Source: Oceanidesulfovibrio marinus
GTDB lineage: Bacteria; Desulfobacterota; Desulfovibrionia; Desulfovibrionales; Desulfovibrionaceae
Assembly (NCBI RefSeq): GCF_013085545.1
Contig: NZ_CP039543.1
Coordinates: forward strand, 992,001-1,056,000
Length of the DNA: 64,000 bases
Direction of reading: 5' to 3'
A program made the translations under genes and the position numbers. Numbering within the stretch: position 1 is the stretch's first letter; every line of letters begins with the position of its first letter. Positions 8,334 through 18,130 of this stretch are shown here, one piece after another. The notes under the pieces are model-generated. The model ran no database searches, was not told the DNA's origin, and saw only the letters and a program-made list of their open reading frames with translations.

Positions 8334-9065
8334 TTAGAGCCAGTAGAAGTAGTCGCGCCAGGAGCCTTCCATCTGCCGCATGGCCATCTCTGAGGCCTGC
8401 TGCTGGAATCGCAGATAGGAGAGCTCTGCCTGGCGTTTTGCATACTCCTGATACTCAGGGAGATCCCCGAAATTCTCCGCAACGTACGTATAGCGATTCC
8501 AGGCGCCGCTGTATCGTTCCCGCTTCCAGTAGAAGTCGGCCACGAAGAGCTCGCGCTTGGCAAGAATCTCACGCGAGAGTTTGATGTACTCGCCGGCCTG
8601 CTGCGCGTACACGGACTGGGGATAGGTTTCCTGCAGGCGGCGCAGATACTCGATGCCCTGGGCCACCAGGGGCTGCGGCCTGTCGATGGTTGTGAACGAT
8701 TTATACCCCGAGACGCCGATCTGGTAGAGAACGTACGGCATTTCCTCGTGCCGTGGATGGAGCATCTCGAACTCGAGGTAGGCGTCCATTGCCTGCTCGT
8801 AGTCCCCGTTGAGGTACAGGGCGTCGCCAAGGGCGAGCTCGGCCTGCGCCGTGTAAGGGCTGAAGGGGTACCGGTCCCTGAGCTGGGTGAAGTAGCGCGC
8901 CGCCTTGTAGTAGTTGGTGGCGTTCATGTTGTCCACGCCGGCTTCCCACAGCTCCTGGGCGGTGTCTTCCGGAACGGGCAGGTACAGGTAGTCGATGATG
9001 CCGCATCCGCCGAGCATCGTGACGAGAAGCAAAAGAATACAGAGTCGCGCTCTAACGTGGTTCAT
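8334..9065 (-). CDS. bamD: outer membrane protein assembly lipoprotein BamD-like
   Basis: A 243-residue lipoprotein. The start is the ATG at 9065, giving a short basic N-terminus, a hydrophobic stretch (LCILLLLVTM) and the lipobox LGGC near residue 20. The mature part is made of TPR-like helical repeats (ATNYYKAARYFTQLRDRYPFSPYTAQAELALGDA..., then YEQAMDAYLEFEMLHP). The repeat containing RYPFSPY matches the BamD/YfiO family. BamD helps fold and insert beta-barrel outer membrane proteins with BamA. The start overlaps the trxB stop by four bases (ATGA), indicating translational coupling. A terminator follows. Confidence 0.9.
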   Translation of the reverse strand: MNHVRARLCILLLLVTMLGGCGIIDYLYLPVPEDTAQELWEAGVDNMNATNYYKAARYFTQLRDRYPFSPYTAQAELALGDALYLNGDYEQAMDAYLEFEMLHPRHEEMPYVLYQIGVSGYKSFTTIDRPQPLVAQGIEYLRRLQETYPQSVYAQQAGEYIKLSREILAKRELFVADFYWKRERYSGAWNRYTYVAENFGDLPEYQEYAKRQAELSYLRFQQQASEMAMRQMEGSWRDYFYWL

Positions 9066-9979
9066 AACTTGTCCAGATAGACGGATGCTGCATGAGCCGC
9101 GGTGGCGCCGTCTCCAACAGCCGTAACCACCTGCCGGCACAGCTTGGAGCGAGCGTCGCCCGCTGCATACACGCCCTCGATGTTGGTGTGCATCTCCGTG
9201 TCGGTGATGATGTAGCCGGCCTCGTCCGTGCGCAGTGCATCAGGCAGGAAGGTCGCCTGCGGCTTGAACCCGACAAAGACGAACAGGCCGTCCACCGCGA
9301 TGTCCTGCGATTCGTTGGTACGCACGTTGCGCACGCGCAAGCCGGTGACCTCGTTCTCACCCAGGATCTCATCCACAGTCGATTCGAGCATCATGGATAT
9401 CTTGGGAGCGGCGAAGCACTTGTCCTGGTAGCACATCATGCCCCGGAACTCCTTGCGCCGATGAATGAGGTAGAGCTTCTTGACAATCTTCGCCAGGTAC
9501 AAGGACTCTTCCAGGGCGGAGTTGCCACCGCCTACAACGGCCACGACCTTGTCGCGGTAGAAGTTGCCGTCGCACAGCGCGCAGTAGGACACGCCCCGTC
9601 CGGTCAGTTCCTCTTCACGCGGCAGGCCGAGATGGCGGTACTCGGAGCCGGTGGCGACGATGACCGTAGTGGCTTCCAGCCAGTCCTCGCCCACCCTGAC
9701 GCGATGCTTGCCGGGTTCGGGTTCGAAAACCCTGACCTCGTCCATGTACCTGTCGAACTCGTAGCCTTCCAGGTGGGAGGCGAAGAGGTCGGCAAGCTCG
9801 TACCCTTGGATGCCCTTGGGGTGGCCCGGGTAGTTGTCAATGGTTTCCGTGAGCAGAGTCTGTCCGCCGGGAGACAGCTTTTCCACCCACGCAATCCGTG
9901 CGCCTGCGCGTAAAAGATAGAGGGCGGCCGTCATTCCCGCCGGGCCGCCCCCTATGATAACGCAATCATAACGCTTCAT
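9062..9979 (-). CDS. trxB: thioredoxin reductase (NADPH type)
   Basis: A 305-residue flavoprotein that reduces thioredoxin. The FAD-binding GGGPAGMTAALYLLRAG opens the protein. The redox-active CALC(DG) disulfide lies near residue 133. The pyridine-nucleotide motif GGGNSALEESLYL is followed by HRRKEFRG, the arginine pair typical of NADPH preference. The final FAD motif is VYAAGDARSKLCRQVVTA. All key residues are present, in contrast to the second TrxB-like protein at 58020. It is three bases from trxA and overlaps bamD by four bases, so trxA-trxB-bamD is one operon. Confidence 0.95.
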   Translation of the reverse strand: MKRYDCVIIGGGPAGMTAALYLLRAGARIAWVEKLSPGGQTLLTETIDNYPGHPKGIQGYELADLFASHLEGYEFDRYMDEVRVFEPEPGKHRVRVGEDWLEATTVIVATGSEYRHLGLPREEELTGRGVSYCALCDGNFYRDKVVAVVGGGNSALEESLYLAKIVKKLYLIHRRKEFRGMMCYQDKCFAAPKISMMLESTVDEILGENEVTGLRVRNVRTNESQDIAVDGLFVFVGFKPQATFLPDALRTDEAGYIITDTEMHTNIEGVYAAGDARSKLCRQVVTAVGDGATAAHAASVYLDKL

Positions 9980-9982
9980 GGC

Positions 9983-10303
9983 TTACAGAGCTTTGGAGGT
10001 GATCATTTCCTTGATCGAGGACTTGGACACCGCTCCGGTGATCTGCTCCACCACCTCGCCGTCCTTGAAGAGGATCAGCGTGGGGATGGCGCGGATGCCG
10101 TACTTGCTGGGCGTAGAGGGATTCTCGTCCACATTCATCTTGGAGATCTTTACCTTGCCCTCATACTCGCTCGCCATTTCGTCGATAACCGGACCCATTG
10201 CGCGGCAGGGACCGCACCAGGGGGCCCAGAAATCCACGAGGACTGGAACGTCACTTTTCAGGACTTCTTCGTCAAAAGTACCATCGGTTACTTGAAGAGC
10301 CAT
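9983..10303 (-). CDS. trxA: thioredoxin
   Basis: Thioredoxin of 106 residues with the WCGPC active site near residue 31 in the context [18 protein letters not shown]. The cis-proline loop is [13 protein letters not shown] and the C-terminal helix closes the fold. It reduces protein disulfides in the cytoplasm and is re-reduced by the trxB product encoded immediately downstream. AAGGAG lies 8 bases before ATG. The 177-base upstream gap to tsaD includes a TTGACA hexamer (minus strand, 10449-10444), but no convincing -10 follows at the right spacing. Confidence 0.97.
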   Translation of the reverse strand: MALQVTDGTFDEEVLKSDVPVLVDFWAPWCGPCRAMGPVIDEMASEYEGKVKISKMNVDENPSTPSKYGIRAIPTLILFKDGEVVEQITGAVSKSSIKEMITSKAL

Positions 10304-10480
10304 TCGGGATCTCCTTGTTTTGTGATTAGGCGTTGAAACGTCGTATCGGAATCACCCGAAAAACACCAATGCAAATCAGGGTGAAATTCTAGGTGAATAC
10401 CGCACGTACGACAACTATTACACTTATTGAGGCCCGCAAACCGTGTCAAGGATTATCCGCCGGGAGGCAGTCGCAACGCA

Positions 10481-11575
10481 TCACGCGCATGCGACATAAT
10501 CACGGGGAACCTTGCGTCCACGAGGCACGGCCTCCAACGTCAGATCGTGGCACAGGCCGGCTTCCGCAAGACGGCTTCCAGCATACGCCACCATCGCAGC
10601 ATTGTCCGTACATAACATAGGCGACGGCGCGATGAAAGCAAGACCTCGCGCATTCGCCTCTTCCTTGAGCAGCCGGCGCACCGTGGTGTTGGAGGCCACG
10701 CCGCCTGCGAGAATGATGGCCTGCGGCCTCTCGCCCATACGCTCCAGAGCGCGCGACGTCTTGATCCGCAGCGTGTCGGCTATGCTCCAGCCGTAGGAGG
10801 CGCAGATGTCCGCAATCTCCTGAAAGCTCTCGCCCAGAACGCGACGGGCGCCCTCCTCGCTCTGCAGCTCGGTCGCCTCCACCAGCCGTTCCGTGGCCAG
10901 CCCTTCGCGCGCGGCTATGTGCAGGGCAAAGGCGGTCTTCAATCCGCTGAAGCTGAAGTCGAGGTTCTGGTTGTCCAGATACGGGCGGGGGAACATCGCC
11001 GTATCCACCTGCCCGTAGGCGGCGAGGCGGTCCATGACCGCGCCTCCCGGATACGGCAGATTCAGCGCCTTGGCGGCCTTGTCAAAAGCCTCGCCTGCAG
11101 CGTCGTCCAGCGTTCTGCCCACCAGCTCCAGCTCCAGCTCGGAGCGCATAATGTAGAGGTTGGTATGGCCGCCGGAAATGAGCACGGCTACGGCCGGATA
11201 CGAAATCTCCGTCTCCAGCGCGGCGGCCAGGACATGGGCGTGCAGATGATCCACCCCGACCAGGCGCGCGCCCGTGCCCAAGGCCAGGCCCTTGGCAAAG
11301 GAGACGCCGGTGAGCAGGCTGCCCAAAAGGCCCGGACCGCGGGCCACAGCCACCACGTCCACATCGGATGGGGAAACGCCGGCGTCGGTCAGGCACGCCT
11401 GGTACAACGGCGCGAGAAGTCGGTAATGCTCCCGCGAGGCGATTTCCGGCACAACGCCGCCGAACACGGCGTGCAGGTCGGCCTGCGAGGCGGCGCGGTT
11501 GGCCAGCAGCCGCCGGCCGTCCACAAGCGCCACGCCGGTATCGTCACAAGAGGTCTCTATACCCAGACAGAGCAT
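10481..11575 (-). CDS. tsaD: tRNA N6-adenosine threonylcarbamoyltransferase
   Basis: TsaD transfers the threonylcarbamoyl group to A37 of ANN-decoding tRNAs, working with TsaB and TsaE (not seen here). The 364-residue protein opens with LCLGIETSCDDTGVAL. The metal-binding histidines are in VDHLHAHVLAA near residue 112, and LISGGHTNLY follows. The ASKH/actin-like second lobe contains IILAGGVASNTTVRRLL and MLCTDNAAMVAYAG. This is a normal family length and motif set. It runs toward trxA but is separated from it by a gap, so it is probably a separate unit. Confidence 0.95.
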   Translation of the reverse strand: MLCLGIETSCDDTGVALVDGRRLLANRAASQADLHAVFGGVVPEIASREHYRLLAPLYQACLTDAGVSPSDVDVVAVARGPGLLGSLLTGVSFAKGLALGTGARLVGVDHLHAHVLAAALETEISYPAVAVLISGGHTNLYIMRSELELELVGRTLDDAAGEAFDKAAKALNLPYPGGAVMDRLAAYGQVDTAMFPRPYLDNQNLDFSFSGLKTAFALHIAAREGLATERLVEATELQSEEGARRVLGESFQEIADICASYGWSIADTLRIKTSRALERMGERPQAIILAGGVASNTTVRRLLKEEANARGLAFIAPSPMLCTDNAAMVAYAGSRLAEAGLCHDLTLEAVPRGRKVPRDYVACA

Positions 11576-11602
11576 GGAACGCCTACGACTGCGAAAAAAC
11601 GG

Positions 11603-12628
11603 TTAGGCGCCGTCGTGCTGAAGATAGAGCTCGGTCACCTTGCGCACGTCGTACTCCGAGCCCATGAACAGCGGCACGCGCTGGTGGATCGCCGTGGGCT
11701 CGATGTCCAGAATGCGGTTGCGGCCGTCCGTTGCCAGGCCGCCGGCCTGCTCCGCCACGAAAGCCAGCGGGCTGGCCTCGCACATCAGCCGCAGCTTGCC
11801 CCTGGGCGCCTTGGGGTCGCGGTAATCCATGGGGTACATGAAGATGCCGCCGTACAGCAGGGTGCGGTGGAAGTCCGCCACAAGGGAACCGATGTAGCGC
11901 AGGCTGTGCGGTTTGCCGCGGGGGTTGTCGAAAGACTTGAAGTACCCGATCACGTCGCGCGTAGGGGCGTCCCAGTAAGCGTAGTAGCTCTCGTTCACGG
12001 AGTAGATCTTGCCCTGCTCCGGAATGCGTATGTCAGGATGGGAGAGCAGGAACTCGCCCACGCTGGGGTCGAGCGTAAAGCCGTGGACGCCACGGCCCGA
12101 GGTGTACACCAGCATGGTGGACGTGCCGTAAAGGAAGTAGCCGGCCGCGATCTGTTTGTAGCCGGGCTGGAGCACATCGGATTCGGTGGGCTCTGCGATG
12201 GGCGGGGAGATGCGTTTGTGAATCGAAAAAATGGTGCCCACGTTGACGTTGGCGTCGATGTTCGAGGAACCGTCAAGGGGATCGAAAATCAGAATGTAGT
12301 CGCCGCGCTGGAACTTGTCGGAAACAATGACCACATCGGCGTTTTCTTCCGAGACCATGGCGCAGATCGCGCCGGAGCGCTCCATGCGATGGATGATGAT
12401 GTCGTTGGCGTACTCGTCAAGCTTTTTGACGGCCTCGCCCTGGACATTGATGTCGCCGGTGAACCCCAGGATATCGACAAGCCCGGCCTTGTTCACTTCG
12501 CGGGAGACGATCTTGGCGGCCAGAATCAGATCGTTGAGCAGCGAGGTGAATCTGCCCGTGGCTTCGGGAGATTGTTTTTGATGATACAGTAAATGTTCTG
12601 TGACCGTTACCTGGCCAGTCGTAGGCAT
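11603..12628 (-). CDS. fbp: fructose-1,6-bisphosphatase class I
   Basis: Hydrolyses fructose-1,6-bisphosphate to fructose-6-phosphate, the committed step of gluconeogenesis. The 341-residue protein contains the metal-binding segment [10 protein letters not shown] and SEEN. It continues with [42 protein letters not shown] and [20 protein letters not shown]. These are class I FBPase signatures. The ATG at 12628 is chosen because GAGGAGG sits 5 bases before it; a TTG 27 bases upstream would place that Shine-Dalgarno inside the gene. It lies 27 bases upstream of tsaD, same strand, and may be co-transcribed with it. Confidence 0.95.
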   Translation of the reverse strand: MPTTGQVTVTEHLLYHQKQSPEATGRFTSLLNDLILAAKIVSREVNKAGLVDILGFTGDINVQGEAVKKLDEYANDIIIHRMERSGAICAMVSEENADVVIVSDKFQRGDYILIFDPLDGSSNIDANVNVGTIFSIHKRISPPIAEPTESDVLQPGYKQIAAGYFLYGTSTMLVYTSGRGVHGFTLDPSVGEFLLSHPDIRIPEQGKIYSVNESYYAYWDAPTRDVIGYFKSFDNPRGKPHSLRYIGSLVADFHRTLLYGGIFMYPMDYRDPKAPRGKLRLMCEASPLAFVAEQAGGLATDGRNRILDIEPTAIHQRVPLFMGSEYDVRKVTELYLQHDGA

Positions 12629-12717
12629 GTGCGCCTCCTCATCGAGTATATTCAAGGCGGACGTCTCTGCGCCATCCGCTTGGTGCGCTATTGTTGCGTG
12701 CTGCTCCGTTCTTGTCG

Positions 12718-13752
12718 TTATTCACTTCTGGGCGCTTCCGGCTCCGTTGCGTTCAACGCCTCCGGCTTTTCCGACGTGGTCAAGACATCGTCCATTTCCT
12801 CGGTAGGCACGGCCGTGGCGTAGAGCATGTAGAACTCACCCATGTTCCGTCCCAGCCAGTAGAACTCCTGTCCTGCGGCCGTGGCCACGCCGTACACCCG
12901 GTCCTTGAGGATGTCGTTCCAGGGCAGCGAGGCAAGGTCCTGGGCGGCCTGGCCGTATCCGGCGGACCAGATCACGCCCTGGGCCGTAAGGATCATGAGC
13001 TGATCCGGCTCCGGGCAGTACTCCAGCAGATTCCGAGGATCAAAGTAGATTGTGGTGATGCCGCGGAAGTTGTTGTCCTCGTAGTACGGCTGCACCAGGT
13101 AAATCTCCGGTCCGAGGGTGGAGTTGCCGGCATAGCCGCGCAGGGAGTGGTCGGCCCAGCGCTTGCTTTTCCAGTCGTCCACTTCGAACTTCTCTTCCAC
13201 CGGGGGAACGACTTCCTCGATCACCCCTTCCTGCTGGTCTTCCGCCACTACGTCTTCTTTTTTCTCGTCCTTCGCATTGTCCGCGTCATCCGTTACAATG
13301 GGATCGCCGAGCGCCAGCAGGGCGTCCACATCCACCGACTTGTTGTAGTCCAGGGGATGCTGGAAGCGCGTGTTGCCATCTTCGTCAACGACCATCACGC
13401 CGCTGATCCACGAGAAGCGTTCGAAGAGTCGGCGGAACCAGTCCTCGGTCGGCAGCTTGTCCTCGCCGTCCACGAACTTGATGATCTCCCAGACCTTCTC
13501 GTCCACGGGCATGAGCAGGTAGGCGAGCTTGCGCTCCTCGGTTTCGCCGAACTCCTTGGGGTCGAGAACCACCTGGGGCTGCGGCTCCATATACTCCTTA
13601 TACAGACCCTTGATCGCCTTGCCGGTCGAGTCGAGGGTGGCGTCCAGGCTGGTGGAGCCGAAGGTTCCTTCAGAGCAGCCGGTGAGCAGAACGGCGGCTC
13701 CCAGGAAAAAGGTCCAGATTATGCGAGAGAAGCTATTCAAGTCACACTCCAT
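12718..13752 (-). CDS. acidic lipoprotein, unknown function
   Basis: A 344-residue predicted lipoprotein. The ATG at 13752 gives a signal peptide ([15 protein letters not shown]) ending in the lipobox LTGC near residue 26. The mature part is strongly acidic in the middle (a stretch rich in D/E/K between residues 140 and 185, likely disordered) with folded segments on both sides. The C-terminal half contains [26 protein letters not shown] and [11 protein letters not shown], which resemble a ligand-binding sensor-like (PDC-type) fold, though this is only a resemblance. An envelope role is inferred from the signal only. The Shine-Dalgarno is weak. Confidence 0.8.
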   Translation of the reverse strand: MECDLNSFSRIIWTFFLGAAVLLTGCSEGTFGSTSLDATLDSTGKAIKGLYKEYMEPQPQVVLDPKEFGETEERKLAYLLMPVDEKVWEIIKFVDGEDKLPTEDWFRRLFERFSWISGVMVVDEDGNTRFQHPLDYNKSVDVDALLALGDPIVTDDADNAKDEKKEDVVAEDQQEGVIEEVVPPVEEKFEVDDWKSKRWADHSLRGYAGNSTLGPEIYLVQPYYEDNNFRGITTIYFDPRNLLEYCPEPDQLMILTAQGVIWSAGYGQAAQDLASLPWNDILKDRVYGVATAAGQEFYWLGRNMGEFYMLYATAVPTEEMDDVLTTSEKPEALNATEPEAPRSE

Positions 13753-13951
13753 GAAATTCGATTTCTGGCAAACGCAAGCGCCCTTCCCGGCCCATGGGAC
13801 CATGCAGAGGGACGCGCGCCTGCAATGACCGGGCGTAGCCGCCCGAGCCGGAAAAACCTGTACGGCGAAACATCCGCGGGAACGACATCCCGACCTACAC
13901 CATTTTTTCCGATGCCGCCAGGGTAATTGCCTATGGCGTCACCGAACCGGT

Positions 13952-14812
13952 TTATTCCACAGCACGCGCTTCCAGCCGCTCGGCAAGGCTTTCCAGAGTG
14001 CTGAGCAGCTTGGTGCGGCTCTTCTTGGCCACAGCCGCTTCCTTGCTCTTCTCCGGAGCCTGCGGCTTCGCGCTCTTTTCGCCTTTTTTACGCTGGGTGG
14101 ATTCAATAAGTCCTTCCAGCTCGTCGCGCATGGGGCCAGACGGCGTGGAGGACAGAAGCTCCCTGTAAATTTCGATGGCGCCGTCAAAGTCGCCCTGCCG
14201 GGACAGGAGGTCCGCCATGGTCCGCGTGCGCAGGGAGAAGACCTCGGAGCGCTCGCTCTCCTCGATATAGTCGTACTCCTGCTCCTCCGCCGGTTCCGGA
14301 GATGGGCAGCGGGCCGGCTCCGGGGCCTGGACGCCGCGGCGCGGGCGACGCTGCGGCATGGGCTGACGCTTTTTGGCCCCAGCGGCCGGAGCGGTTTCGG
14401 CCTCGGCCCTGAGCGCCTTCAGACCGCGGGACAGCACCTCGACCCAGCTCACAGGCTCCTCGGCCAGGCGGGAAGCGACGAACTGCACGGCAAAGGAGAG
14501 CTCCATCTGCTCCGGATCGTCCTCCAGCCGGCGCGACCAGCAGCGCCAGAAGGCCGAGGCGTCCGAGAGCACCCGGGCGATAGCCTCGGCGTACTCCATG
14601 GCAGTCTCGTCTTCGCCCAGCTCGTCCAGCACCTCGATGAGAAAAAGCCGCGCCTCGAAATGCTCGGGATGGTGCAGGATGCCCTGCTCCAGCACAGTGC
14701 GGGCTTCCGTATCCCTGCCCGCCCGATGCAGCAGCTTGGCGAGCGGGAAGAATATCTTGGAGGTCGGGTCCAGCTCGAGGATTTCGCGCAGGGACTCAAT
14801 TTTGGCTGGCAT
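13952..14812 (-). CDS. TPR-repeat protein
   Basis: A 286-residue protein. The ATG at 14812 (MPAKIESLREILELDP) has AGGAG 7 bases upstream and overlaps the previous gene by 17 bases. Residues 10-100 form TPR-like helices (FFPLAKLLHRAGRDTEARTVLEQGILHHPEHFEARLFL). A basic/proline-rich linker lies near residue 145, followed by another TPR-like unit (MADLLSRQGDFDGAIEIYRELL) and a Lys/Ala-rich tail. It is predicted cytoplasmic with no catalytic motif, and probably mediates protein-protein contacts. It is coupled to the FtsB-like gene upstream, which hints at a role in envelope or division, but that is inference. Confidence 0.8.
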   Translation of the reverse strand: MPAKIESLREILELDPTSKIFFPLAKLLHRAGRDTEARTVLEQGILHHPEHFEARLFLIEVLDELGEDETAMEYAEAIARVLSDASAFWRCWSRRLEDDPEQMELSFAVQFVASRLAEEPVSWVEVLSRGLKALRAEAETAPAAGAKKRQPMPQRRPRRGVQAPEPARCPSPEPAEEQEYDYIEESERSEVFSLRTRTMADLLSRQGDFDGAIEIYRELLSSTPSGPMRDELEGLIESTQRKKGEKSAKPQAPEKSKEAAVAKKSRTKLLSTLESLAERLEARAVE

Positions 14813-15158
14813 TGCCGGCTCCTGGTGGCTGTTCGGCTGCGTCAGCCGGGGCTTCGGGCGTTGATTCTTCCGGGAAAACATACAGGATTTCATCGTCTTT
14901 GACAAAATTCATTTGCTGCCGGAGGATATTTTCCACGCTGAAGCGGTCCGACTTGAGCAGCCGGATCTCCTGGCTGAGCTCCAGGTTGCGTTGATCGAGC
15001 TCGGTGATTCGCTCTTCGAGCGACTCGTAGCGCCCCTTGAGCTCCAGGTAGGCGAAAACCCCCTGGTCGCTGACCAGGAGGCGATACACGAGGAAGCTGT
15101 TCAGGAGCAAAAGGACGACAAGCAGGATGCGGTTATAGAGCATGTGATCCTGTGTCAC
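14796..15158 (-). CDS. FtsB/DivIC-like septum formation initiator
   Basis: A 120-residue protein with one N-terminal transmembrane helix (ILLVVLLLLNSFLVYRLL), then a coiled coil (YESLEERITELDQRNLELSQEIRLLKSD). A short segment (VENILRQQMNFVKDDEILYVFPE) matches the conserved FtsB/DivIC region ending in the E-x-x-Y-x-F pattern. FtsB-family proteins link early and late divisome components with FtsL and FtsQ. The start is GTG at 15158, overlapping the preceding stop by four bases (GTGA). An ATG at 15143 with AGGAT before it is an alternative. Confidence 0.85.
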   Translation of the reverse strand: MTQDHMLYNRILLVVLLLLNSFLVYRLLVSDQGVFAYLELKGRYESLEERITELDQRNLELSQEIRLLKSDRFSVENILRQQMNFVKDDEILYVFPEESTPEAPADAAEQPPGAGNASQN

Positions 15159-15433
15159 TGCATGATGCGGCCCCGGGGACGGGGGTCGCGTGCGTTGCCA
15201 AGAGGGCTCTCCAGCTCTTCGAGAAAGCTCGATGTGGCTTCCTCGATGCGCCGCACCTCGCCTTCTTCGAGATGCACCGAATCCACCCGCTCCAGAAAAT
15301 CACGCAAGGTGGAGTACTCGTCGCGAAGGATATGCCCCAGTTCGAGGCGCTCCACATCCGGCTCCAGCTCGAGAATGGTCTGAATGCAGTTCTTCAGCCG
15401 TTCATGCAGCGTCGTGTCGTTCTGTTCAGTCAC
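15155..15433 (-). CDS. small acidic protein, unknown
   Basis: A 92-residue, Glu/Leu-rich, probably helical protein (HERLKNCIQTILELEPDVERLELGHILRDEYSTLRDFLERVD). It has no signal peptide, cysteine motif or recognisable domain. It overlaps the FtsB-like gene by four bases and is clearly translated with it, so a role alongside that gene is possible. The basic tail (RDPRPRGRIMQ) is unusual against the acidic body. I do not recognise the family. Confidence 0.7.
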   Translation of the reverse strand: MTEQNDTTLHERLKNCIQTILELEPDVERLELGHILRDEYSTLRDFLERVDSVHLEEGEVRRIEEATSSFLEELESPLGNARDPRPRGRIMQ

Positions 15434-15535
15434 GTCCGTCTATCCATTCTGCAGTGGCGCACGCACACTGCGCAAGACAACGTCGATGCCTCCTCATGGA
15501 ACGAGTCGACAACCGTCGCCGCACACCTCCGGACA

Positions 15536-16114
15536 TCATTGGGAGGGAGACCCATCGGAGTTGCGTTGCGCCTTGAAAAAGCTACGAAAATAGTTCGCAC
15601 CGGAAATTATCGTCAGCACCAGAGCTATGTAAAGGAAAAACTTGCCCAGCGGTTGCGGGTCCAGCCCGAACCACGGGTAGTGCAGCGTGAGCAGGCTGAT
15701 GGCGATGATCTGCGAGACCGTCTTGAACTTGCCCCAGCGATCCGCCGCCATCACCACGCCCTGTTCCATGGCCACGGCGCGCAGGCCTGTCACGGCCATC
15801 TCCCGGGCGATGATGATGATCACGATCCAGGCCGGAGCCCAGGACGCGCCGTTGATGGTCTGCAACTGAACCAGCATGACCAAAAGCGAGATGACCAGCA
15901 GCTTGTCCGCCAGCGGGTCCAGGAACTTGCCCAGCGAGGTGATCATGTTCCGCGAGCGGGCGATGTAGCCATCCAGGAAGTCCGTGAGCGCGCCGGCCAG
16001 GAAAAAGCACATGGCCAGCATGCAGCTCAGCTTGTTGGGGAAGTTGAGCAGGATGACGCACACCGGCACGGCGGCGAGGCGAGTCAGAGTGATGCGGTTT
16101 GCGAGATTGAGCAT
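15536..16114 (-). CDS. pgsA: CDP-diacylglycerol-glycerol-3-phosphate 3-phosphatidyltransferase
   Basis: A 192-residue integral membrane enzyme that makes phosphatidylglycerophosphate, the precursor of phosphatidylglycerol and cardiolipin. The CDP-alcohol phosphotransferase signature DG-x2-AR-x8-G-x3-D-x3-D is intact in the segment starting DGYIARSRN, near residue 53. Hydrophobic helices surround it. The start MLNLANRITLTRLAAVPV at 16114 is typical of PgsA; the longer frame upstream is not protein-like. It lies just after the lytic transglycosylase gene (7-base gap), same strand. Confidence 0.94.
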   Translation of the reverse strand: MLNLANRITLTRLAAVPVCVILLNFPNKLSCMLAMCFFLAGALTDFLDGYIARSRNMITSLGKFLDPLADKLLVISLLVMLVQLQTINGASWAPAWIVIIIIAREMAVTGLRAVAMEQGVVMAADRWGKFKTVSQIIAISLLTLHYPWFGLDPQPLGKFFLYIALVLTIISGANYFRSFFKAQRNSDGSPSQ

Positions 16115-16121
16115 GGGGTAC

Positions 16122-16733
16122 TCAGGAGCGCTTGTAGAGCGAAAGGACCTTGCGCACGTAGTTGCGGGTTTCCTTGAACGGCGGGATGCCGCCGTACTTG
16201 TCCACGTTGCCGGGGCCGGCGTTGTATGCGGCCAGGGCAAGGTCCACGCGGTTGTACCGGTCGAGCATCATGCGCAGATAGCGCACGCCGCCGGCGATGT
16301 TGTCCTCTGGATCGTACGGCTTGGTGACGCCGAGCTCGCGCTGGGTCTCGGGCATGATCTGCATGAGCCCTTCGGCGCCCTTGTTGGAGGTCACCTCGTT
16401 GCAGAAGCCGGACTCCACCTCGATGACCGCGGTGACGAGCTTGGGGTCCAGCCCGTATATCTTGGAGTAGCGCCGGGCAATGGCCTCCACCTGGGCCTTC
16501 TTCACGTTGGGGAAACGCCGCATGATGTCCCTGAATACCAGGTACACTCGGAATCCGACGGTCTTGCGGTCCGTCAGGCAGAGCACGCCTTCGTCGTCGG
16601 TCTTGGAGTAGATGACCTCATCCGACGAGGCGGCCGCTGGAGGCGTCCCACCGATAAACACAAAGCAGGCAAGGAGCACGGAAACGACCGCGGCGGGCAG
16701 GAGAGTGCGGGAGCAGGCAGCAGGAGTTTGCAT
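16122..16733 (-). CDS. lytic transglycosylase (SLT/MltE-like)
   Basis: A 203-residue secreted muramidase-like enzyme cleaving peptidoglycan between MurNAc and GlcNAc. It has an N-terminal signal sequence ([19 protein letters not shown]). The SLT domain is clear: [13 protein letters not shown] with the catalytic Glu, then [31 protein letters not shown] and [18 protein letters not shown]. Just after the signal peptide, an [19 protein letters not shown] stretch resembles the short DUF4124-like module often found before such domains. The ATG at 16733 has GGAAG before it. Confidence 0.92.
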   Translation of the reverse strand: MQTPAACSRTLLPAAVVSVLLACFVFIGGTPPAAASSDEVIYSKTDDEGVLCLTDRKTVGFRVYLVFRDIMRRFPNVKKAQVEAIARRYSKIYGLDPKLVTAVIEVESGFCNEVTSNKGAEGLMQIMPETQRELGVTKPYDPEDNIAGGVRYLRMMLDRYNRVDLALAAYNAGPGNVDKYGGIPPFKETRNYVRKVLSLYKRS

Positions 16734-17088
16734 GGGGTCTTCCGTCAGAATTGCGTATTGTGGTGTTGACCGAGAGGATGATGCCGATTCAGCACGCGCA
16801 ATTGCATATCTATCATACAGAAATTTTTCCCAAAAAGAAAGCCTGGCGGTCTGCGCGGAAGCATGCCGCCCTGCCGTTGCGCCGGTTTGGTGACGCGCCG
16901 CCCCTGCTGACCGTTCCAGCCTTTGATAACATATCCTAACACGCTCCCGGCGCAGCTTTTTCCGGAGGTTTGAGCCCCAGACGCACGAAAGGGGCAACGC
17001 CCGGCACGGGATGGAATGACCATCCGCACGTGCCTGCCCTGCCCCTCTGCAAGCATTGAGCCGCCGCAAGCGGCTTGGGACCATGCGT
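16734..17088. other. 355-base non-coding gap between the Mrp-type ATPase gene and the transglycosylase gene
   Basis: No credible gene on either strand; open frames here have no Shine-Dalgarno and resemble no protein. The minus strand near 16810 has a TATGAT hexamer in an AT-rich stretch that may be the -10 of the transglycosylase-pgsA promoter, without a good -35. A short inverted repeat (AGCCGC/GCGGCT) lies near 17060, just after the Mrp-type gene, without a T-run. Confidence 0.5.
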
Positions 17089-17973
17089 CTAGGTGTGGAT
17101 GGTGGAGGCGATCTCCAGGCTGCTCTCGGCGGCCTGCGCCGTCTTGCGCGCAATCTCCAGAAACGCTTCCTTGGCCGGGAAGTCCTCATCCATCAGCACC
17201 ACGGGCTTGCCCAGGTCGCCGGCCACCACTGTGGCCGGGTCCAGCGGCACGGCGCCCAGGAAGTTCAGGCCGTACTTCCGGGCCAGATCCTTACCGCCGC
17301 CCTTCTTGAACAGGGAGATCTCTTCCTTGCAGTGGGGACAGATAAGGCCGCTCATGTTCTCCACCACGCCGAGCACGTTGGCCTGGGCGTACTGCAGGAA
17401 GTTGATGGCCTTGCGTACGTCGGCCAGGGAGACCTCCTGCGGGGTGGTCACGATGACGCACAGCGCTTCCGGGATGGTCTTGAGCACGGTCATGTGCTCG
17501 TCGCCGGTTCCGGGAGGGGAATCGATGACCAGGTAGTCGAGCTCGCCCCACATGACGTCGGCGATGAACTGGCGGATAGCCGAGTGCTTCATGGGGCCGC
17601 GCCAGAGCACAGCCTGGTCGCGGTCCTTCAGGAGCGTGTCCATGGACACGGCCGAGAGGTTGTCGTTGAACTTCTTGGGCAGGAAGAGCTCGCCCTTGTG
17701 GACGTCCAGACCGCCCTCCAGACTCAGCAGATTGGCCACGCTGGGGCCGTGGATGTCCACGTCCATGAGGCCCACCTTCTTGCCGGAAGCGGCCAGGGCC
17801 GCAGCCAGGTTCACGGCCACGGAGCTCTTGCCCACGCCGCCTTTGCCGCTCATCACGAAGAGCTTGTAGCGAATTTTCGCCAGCGTGCTCCTGATAAGCT
17901 CGTCCTGCATGGAAACGGTGGCGTCCTGGGAGCCTTGCTCCTGGCCGCCGCAACTGCTGCACGAGGTACTCAT
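17089..17973 (-). CDS. Mrp/ApbC-type iron-sulfur carrier P-loop ATPase
   Basis: A 294-residue member of the Mrp/NBP35/ApbC family, which binds and transfers Fe-S clusters to target proteins. The deviant Walker A is in [21 protein letters not shown] near residue 43, followed by [13 protein letters not shown] and the [13 protein letters not shown] motif. The cluster-binding CPHC pair sits near residue 215 ([12 protein letters not shown]). A Cys-rich N-terminus (STSCSSCGG) matches the NBP35-like subgroup, which carries extra N-terminal cysteines. The ATG at 17973 follows a G-rich Shine-Dalgarno. Confidence 0.93.
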   Translation of the reverse strand: MSTSCSSCGGQEQGSQDATVSMQDELIRSTLAKIRYKLFVMSGKGGVGKSSVAVNLAAALAASGKKVGLMDVDIHGPSVANLLSLEGGLDVHKGELFLPKKFNDNLSAVSMDTLLKDRDQAVLWRGPMKHSAIRQFIADVMWGELDYLVIDSPPGTGDEHMTVLKTIPEALCVIVTTPQEVSLADVRKAINFLQYAQANVLGVVENMSGLICPHCKEEISLFKKGGGKDLARKYGLNFLGAVPLDPATVVAGDLGKPVVLMDEDFPAKEAFLEIARKTAQAAESSLEIASTIHT

Positions 17974-18130
17974 CGCACTTTCCCCCGGATACGTTTGTAT
18001 GGTCATGCACGGCACATCCGGCCCACGCCGCAGGCAGCGCCGCGAGCCGGGAGACACTTATCCATTGCGGAAACCAGAATATCGAGCCGGCTGGTCCAGT
18101 CAAGCCCGGACATCCGCCCTCTGATCCGCG

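Noticed and set aside
8252-8830. An upstream extension of the 313-residue protein by 193 codons.
   Set aside because: The extension lies opposite bamD, is Ser/Arg/Pro/Thr-rich and crosses the bamD terminator, so the ATG at 8251 is preferred.
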